Below, piece after piece: positions 58,740 through 64,000 of a stretch of DNA of 64,000 bases. A program made the translations under genes and the position numbers. The stretch lies in assembly GCA_032622095.1 (NCBI GenBank), contig CP136064.1, positions 181,072,011-181,136,010 on the forward strand. Reading direction: 5' to 3'. Each line of letters opens with the position of its first letter. The first letter of the stretch is position 1. This DNA is from Siphonodentalium dalli (Eukaryota; Mollusca; Scaphopoda; Gadilida; Siphonodentaliidae). The notes beneath the pieces are model-generated. The model was given only the letters and a program-made list of their open reading frames with translations. It made no database searches and was not told where the DNA came from.

Positions 58740-61105
58740 ATCCAAGGAGGTCTATATGACCATTCCAAAAGAAGTTCGTTCTAGAAATTCCGGAAACCTA
58801 AAAACAAGCGATACGGAAACCCAAAAACAAGCAAATTTTCTAAGTTGAAAAAAGGGCCATAACTCTATATGACCATTCTAAAAGAAGTCATCAGATCATT
58901 CCCAAATTCGCACTTGACATGTATTTTCATATAACTGATCCACAAAAATACGGCATTTGCAATCGTACCACCAAAGCTCACGCTATCATTTGGAAACCCA
59001 AAAAAACTAGAAAAAAATATTGAATTTTCTAAGTAAAAAAAGGGCCATAACTCTAGTGAAAATGGGTGGACGAAACCCGCGCTATGCATGTAGCTGTTCC
59101 CCCATGCTGCTCTATCACCATACCAAATATGATTGAAATCGGTTCACTGCGGATATCCGAGGAGGTCTATATGACCATTCCAAAAGAAGTTCGTACTAGA
59201 AATTCCGGAAACCTAAAAACAAGCGATCCGGAAACTCAAAAACAAGCAAATTTTCTAAGTTGAAAACTAAAGTTATCATCCGGACAACAAATTTCAGGGA
59301 TTTTCCAAGTCAAATTACGTCAAAAAAGGGGCCATAACTCTCGCAAAAATTATCGGATTAAAACGAAATTCGGAATTGAGCTGTATTTCGATATATGTAA
59401 TCCACAAAAAAACGGGTTTTGCGTATAAACATTCAAAAATCGAGTTATCATCCAGAAACCAAAAAACATAAGAAAAACTGAATTTTCTGAGTCGAAAAAG
59501 GGGCATAACTCTGCCAAAAATGGTCGGACATAACCCAAGTTCGAACTTGACCTGTGTTTTGGTGGGAGAAAGTAATATACCAAATTTGGATTCATTCCGA
59601 TAAACTATACTAAAGTTATCATCCGGACAACAAATTTCAAGGATTTTCTAAGTCAAAAAACGTCAAATAAGGGGCATAACTCCGGTGATAATTGGCGGGC
59701 GGAACCCAATTTCGAACTTGAACTTACTTTTCGGCTAATAAACCCACATACCAAATTTTATTAAATTTGGTTCACTCTAACTAAAGTTATCATCCGGACA
59801 ACAGGTTAACGGACGGACGCCCGCCCGCCCGGACGGACAGACCAATACTATAATACGGCCTTTTTTTTCAAAAGGGCGTATAAAAAGGGCCATAACTCTG
59901 GTGAAAATGGGTGGACGAAATCTGTGCTATGCATGTAGCTGTTCCCCCATGCTGCTCTATCACCATACCAAATATCAGCTAAATCCGCCCAGCGTTGCTG
60001 AACAATAATGCAAAATGTTTGTACAAGTAAAACAAGAGCTACGCTGGGCGTGCAATATACGCCCTCTCTTGGGTCGGCGGAAACTGGTAAAAAAGGGGCA
60101 TAACTCTGGTAAAAATTGGCGGACGGAACTCAAATTTGAACTTGACCTGTGTTTTGGTGGGAGAAAGTAATATACCAAATTATCATTGAATCCGATAAGC
60201 TCTAGTAAAGTTATCATGCGGACAACAAATTTCAGGGATTTTCTAAGTCAAATTACGTCAAATAAGGGGCATAACTCCGGTGAAAATTGGCGGACAGAAC
60301 CCAAATTCGAACTTGAGCTGTCTTTTCTCCTAATAAACCCACATACCAAATTTGATTGAAATCGGTTCACTCTAACTAAAGTTATCATCCGGACAACAAA
60401 TTTCATGGATTTTCTAAGTCAAATTACGTCAAAAAAGGGGCCATAACTCTCGCAAAAATTATCGGATTAAAACGAAATTCGGACTTGAGCTGTATTTCGA
60501 TATATGTAATCCACAAAAATACGGGTTTTGCGTATAAACATTCCAAAATCGAGTTATCATCCGGAAACCAAAAAACATAAGAAAAACTGAATTTTCTGAG
60601 TCGAAAAAGGGGCATAACTCTGCCAAAAATGGTCGGACAGAACCCAAGTTCGATCTTGACCTGTGTTTTGGTGGGAGAAAGTAATATACCAAATTTGGAT
60701 TCATTCTGATAAACTATACTAAAGTTATCATCCGGACAACAAATTTCAAGGATTTTCTAAGTCAAAAAACGTTAAATAAGGGGCATAACTCCGGTGAAAA
60801 TTGGCGGGCGGAACCCAAATTCGAACTTGAACTTACTTTTCGGCTAATAAACCCATACCAAATTTTACTAATTTTGGTTCACTCTAACTAAAGTTATCAT
60901 CCGGACAACAGGTTAACGGACGCCCGGACGGACAGACCAATACTATAATACGGCCTTTTTTTCAAAAGGGCCATAACTCTGGTGAAAATGGGTGGACGAA
61001 ACCCACGCTATGCATGTAGCTGTTCCCCCATGCTGCTCTATCACCATACCAAATATCAGTTAAATCTGCCCAGCGGTTGCTGAACACTAATGCAAAATCT
61101 CAGCC
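58740..61105 (+). repeat. Repeat array in Piwi intron with 1.1-kb duplication
   Basis: Units of ~180 bp with GGGGCATAACTC, TTCGAACTTGACCTGTGTTT and AAAGTTATCATCCGGACAAC. The block 59280-59960 is repeated at 60390-61060 with an offset of 1109 bp. GACGGACGCCCGCCCGCCCG (59812-59842) marks a unit end. Frames here on the minus strand are repeat translations. Confidence 0.7.
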
Positions 61106-61149
61106 AGGCAGGGTATCGGAAACAAAGAGGTTTTTTTTTTTGGCCTAAG

Positions 61150-61480
61150 ACAACCTTCTCATCCGAAGCACATCAAAATAAAAGAATTTAATTTGAAAAA
61201 TTCGATGGATGGACTGACTTGTCACTTATTTTGATAATCCAAAGTATTGAATCTTGAAAGTCTGAGATATACTTGGGATTGAATAACTGTTATACTTTGT
61301 TAGTTGATCAAGCATTAGACTGGCAATGATAATCTATGATATTATTTGTTCAAATCTACCATCAGTTATCTTATCTCGACGATGGAAAAGCAATGTATTC
61401 ATCAACACAAAATTAACTTCAGCTAGCCAGAATAATCTATGCCATTAGAACTTATGACAGCTATAAGCTCACCAGGCAGT
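61150..61480. other. Piwi intron, unique non-coding sequence
   Basis: No coding or repeat signal seen between the repeat array and the exon. Confidence 0.5.
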
Positions 61481-61488
61481 TAACTTAC

Positions 61489-61663
61489 CAGAGACACAGA
61501 CACGGATATTGTCCATGATCTCCTGAGCATTATGCTGGAATGCACATTTGCTGTAGTATCTGGTGAAGTGTTGGTTTGATGAACAAATTACAGCACCGAC
61601 TGATCGCCCTTTCTTTGCAGAATCATGGTAACTGTCGATACCGACAACCATACACCCAGTCAT
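61489..61663 (-). CDS. piwi: Piwi exon with catalytic Asp 1 and Glu finger
   Basis: This 175-nt exon enters in phase 0 (acceptor AG at 61664-61665) and ends with one base of a split codon at a G|GTAAGT donor. It encodes CMVVGIDSYHD, the beta-strand carrying the first slicer aspartate (exon residue 10). It also has SVGAVICSSN and AQEIMDNI, where the glutamate (exon residue 48) sits 38 positions after that aspartate, the same spacing as the D-E pair of silkworm Siwi. The segment between is a typical Piwi insertion with FTRYYSKCAFQ. No change at either catalytic residue is seen, so slicing competence is preserved as far as this exon shows. Confidence 0.93.
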
Positions 61664-62769
61664 CTGAAATGACAAAAAGTAGAATATTGGAACTAAATGT
61701 TAAGACAATAGGTGCAAATCTAGCAGGAAAGACCGGCTATTACATTCACCAAAGGAAGATAATTTGGCAATCTTCTGGTCACAAAAAAGGCAGGAGTTTT
61801 GAGTCGTGATATGTAAATATTTGATGACATTAAGGATCCCAATATCAGTCAATGAAAGTAAAACAGTCTGCCAATATGGAAAATTACTTCCAGATACGGA
61901 AGTTGCAGAAAAAAGGACACTTTTAACATGGCAGCATAAAAAACACGAGCAATCTCAAATTCTCTGAACTGATCTTTTGATCAACTCTAAACTGACAATG
62001 ACAAGTGTTTGGACTACAACGGATTGCCAAGAGAAACACCAATGTCTTATTCGTCGGAAAATAAATCATAATTTGACAAATAGTTTTTTATTTACAAAGA
62101 TCCTTGTAAATTCTATTCTAGAGAGGACAAGTGAACAATTCTAAATTGGAATTTCCTTGAAAATATCTGAGCAAAAGTTATAATCAGGCAGCTATTAAAG
62201 CAGGTATATCATGACATTTAACTGCTGGTTTGTTCAGGTAAATGATTATCTCTTGCTTAATTTGTTTTCAGATTGTTTACTGCCCAGGGTTAAAAATTAC
62301 TTTTGAAAAATCTCAACAAATACATGTAAATCTACAAACAAGTCAAACATGATAACAAAGCAACAAATATATATTAAATATAGTACAATATGGAGTGTTT
62401 TCAAAGTGAAACCCAGAATCACTGGCACTTGCCAAATTAGCTTTGGGGATATGCATGAAAATTCCCATTCAATATTCACCGACACCCGTCATAAATAAAC
62501 AAAGCAGATGCGTTTCAAATTGGTGACAATAACATTATTCTGTATTGCTTGTCGGCATTTGACTTGTCGCACATTCCAAACTAGAGGTGTGACTGTCCCA
62601 ATGGGACTAAGGATACCCCCCCCCCCCCCGTTTTAAAAATACTATGATGTCTCACATGTCAGTAAACATTTAGTTAAAATAATAAAATAACAGATCCCAT
62701 TGCAGGTGCACAACCCTAACCTTAATCTTAAACCTATTGACCGAAAAATGTAGGAATAAAAAAAGCTCG

Positions 62770-63550
62770 GACAAAATTATGGATGTTGCAAAAATGTTCC
62801 AAGTCGAAAAAGGGGAATAACTCCACAAAAAAAAGTCGGACAGACATCATAATCGCAGGTGCACAGGTTCCCATGGTACTAAATATCTGTGCCAAGTTAA
62901 AAAAAATTGACCTAACAAGAGCTACGCTGGGCGTGCAAAATACGCCCTCTCTTGGGTCGGCGGAAACTGGTAAAAAAGGGGCATAACTCTGGTAAAAATT
63001 GGCGGATGGAACTAAAATTTAAACTTGACCTGTGTTTTGGTGGGAGAAAGTAATATACCAAATTATCATTGAATCCGATAAGCTCTAGTAAAGTTATCAT
63101 CCGGACAACAAATTTCAGGAATTTTCTAAGTCAAATTACGTCAAATAAGGGGCACAACTCCGGTGAAAATTGGCAGACGGAACCCAAATTCGAACTTGAG
63201 CTGTCTTTTCTCCTAATAAACCCACATACCAAATTTGATTGAAATCGGTTCACTCTAACTAAAGTTATCATCCGGACAACAAATTTCAGGGATTTTCTAA
63301 GTCAAATTACGTAAAAAAAAAGGGGCCATAACTCTCGCAAAAATTATCGGATTAAAACGAAATTCGATATATGTAATCCACACAAAAACGGGTTTTGCGT
63401 ATAAACATTCCAAAATCGAGTTATCATCTGGAAACCAAAAAACATAAGAAAAACTGAATTTTCTGAGTCGAAAAAGGGGCACAACTCTGCCAAAAATTTG
63501 TGTTCACGGACGGCTCGACGGAGAAGCCGACTCCAGTATACCCCCCCCCC
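62770..63550 (+). repeat. Second copy of the Piwi-intron repeat array
   Basis: Matches 60040-60600 closely (GAGCTACGCTGGGCGTGCAA at 62919 and 60038; AAGTTATCATCCGGACAAC words), offset 2.9 kb and separated by the 61489-61663 exon. Ends with GACGGCTCGACGGAGAAG and a C run at 63541-63550. Confidence 0.65.
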
Positions 63551-63691
63551 GCCCTAACTTCGTTGCGGGGGGTATAATTATGACTACATTGGCATCATGT
63601 AACGCAACTGGCGTTACGTGTGACTATTGGTACACAAGTACCATTTACACCCAATCTGAAAATAAATAAAAATACAACTAAATAAACTTAC

Positions 63692-63816
63692 CGGAATCTC
63701 AACACACCAGACATCACCACCTAACTTGCAATTCAATTGAATAGCAATCTTTGTAGCTACTGACATCAACATTTGCTTCTTCATGAGGGTCTTTGAAACT
63801 ATTACTTGAGATGGCA
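63692..63816 (-). CDS. piwi: Piwi (PIWIL1-like) exon, start of PIWI domain
   Basis: Piwi proteins bind piRNAs and slice transposon transcripts in the germline. This exon contributes 41 codons after two bases of a split codon (acceptor AG at 63817-63818) and ends in phase 0 at CCG|GTAAGT. It contains PSQVIVSKTL, ATKIAIQLNCKLGG and VWCVEIP. These match the conserved entry into the PIWI domain (VPSQ, ATKIALQMNCKMGG, LWRVDIP in PIWIL1). The KIAIQLNCKLGG helix belongs to the MID/PIWI 5'-phosphate-binding neighbourhood in Argonaute structures. The gene runs leftward through five further exons; earlier exons (PAZ, MID, N) lie beyond 64,000. The intron downstream is 2.03 kb and filled with a repeat array and a TTAA-element copy lies just upstream. 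Confidence 0.93.
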
Positions 63817-63921
63817 CTGAAAAAAACAGACAATTACCATAAGATTAACAAACCTCATAAATAGTAACGGATCTCAAGGCATTTGCAATGTGAATAGAAG
63901 TTATTGAAATTCTCCAATTAA

Positions 63922-64000
63922 CCCTTTCAGTGCCAAGTCCGACTTTCCATCAATGTATCACATTATTATAATCAATAAATTTGAAAAATGATCAAGGAAA
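63922..64000. mobile_element. Deletion derivative of the 9656-10657 TTAA element (cut by window edge)
   Basis: After TTAA (63918-63921) the sequence reads CCCTTTCAGTGCCAAGTCCG and then jumps directly into the right-hand segment TTTCCATCAATGTATCACAT of the 1-kb copy, continuing to GATCAAGGAAA at the window end. The right inverted repeat is expected just outside. Confidence 0.8.

Overview
The window looks like animal nuclear DNA: AT-rich, intron-rich and crowded with non-autonomous transposons. The two recognisable genes are metazoan (a KSR-type scaffold kinase and a Piwi-class Argonaute). The decayed tandem repeats ending in GACGGAC/GACAGAC microsatellite resemble elements described from bivalves, so a lophotrochozoan, probably a bivalve mollusc, is my best inference. 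There are no prokaryotic operons, rRNA genes or CRISPR arrays.

Left part (1-28.75 kb, minus strand): the 5' portion of a kinase suppressor of Ras gene. Five exons (28323-28541, 21112-21252, 14721-14865, 10672-11095, 8580-8779) join with matching splice phases and encode about 376 residues: the N-terminal CA1-like region, a serine-rich linker and the proline-rich CA2-like region with a KSKSHE motif. The C1 zinc finger and kinase domain are not seen and presumably lie beyond the left edge. Introns of 1.9-7.1 kb are filled with transposons. Two elements end about 10 bp from splice donors.

Middle (28.75-53.1 kb): a gene-poor interval. It holds a coding-like GC-rich island near 29.8-30.06 kb, a TTAA-flanked DNA transposon (30141-30716), a head-to-tail cluster of four Helitron-like elements (33326-35519), a plausible unrecognised first exon on the minus strand (36148-36417), tandemly duplicated palindromic MITEs, the C-terminal part of a MULE transposase (42790-43426) and a long array of ~150-bp repeats (46.1-48.8 kb).

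Right part (53.1-64 kb, minus strand): the six 3'-terminal exons of a Piwi gene (PIWIL1-like). They encode essentially the PIWI domain with all four slicer residues (D, E, D, H) at the expected spacing and a complete C-terminus. Its introns carry repeat arrays and a Harbinger-like element that also occurs, inverted, inside the KSR gene.

The most notable content is structural. At least eight DNA-transposon copies can be delimited to the base by target-site duplications (hAT-like 7-8 bp, Harbinger-like TTA, TTAA-type, TA-type). The Helitron cluster has two directly abutting copies and two units joined by identical 60-bp spacers. The genes themselves are conserved and ordinary; I see no convincing new multi-gene system.
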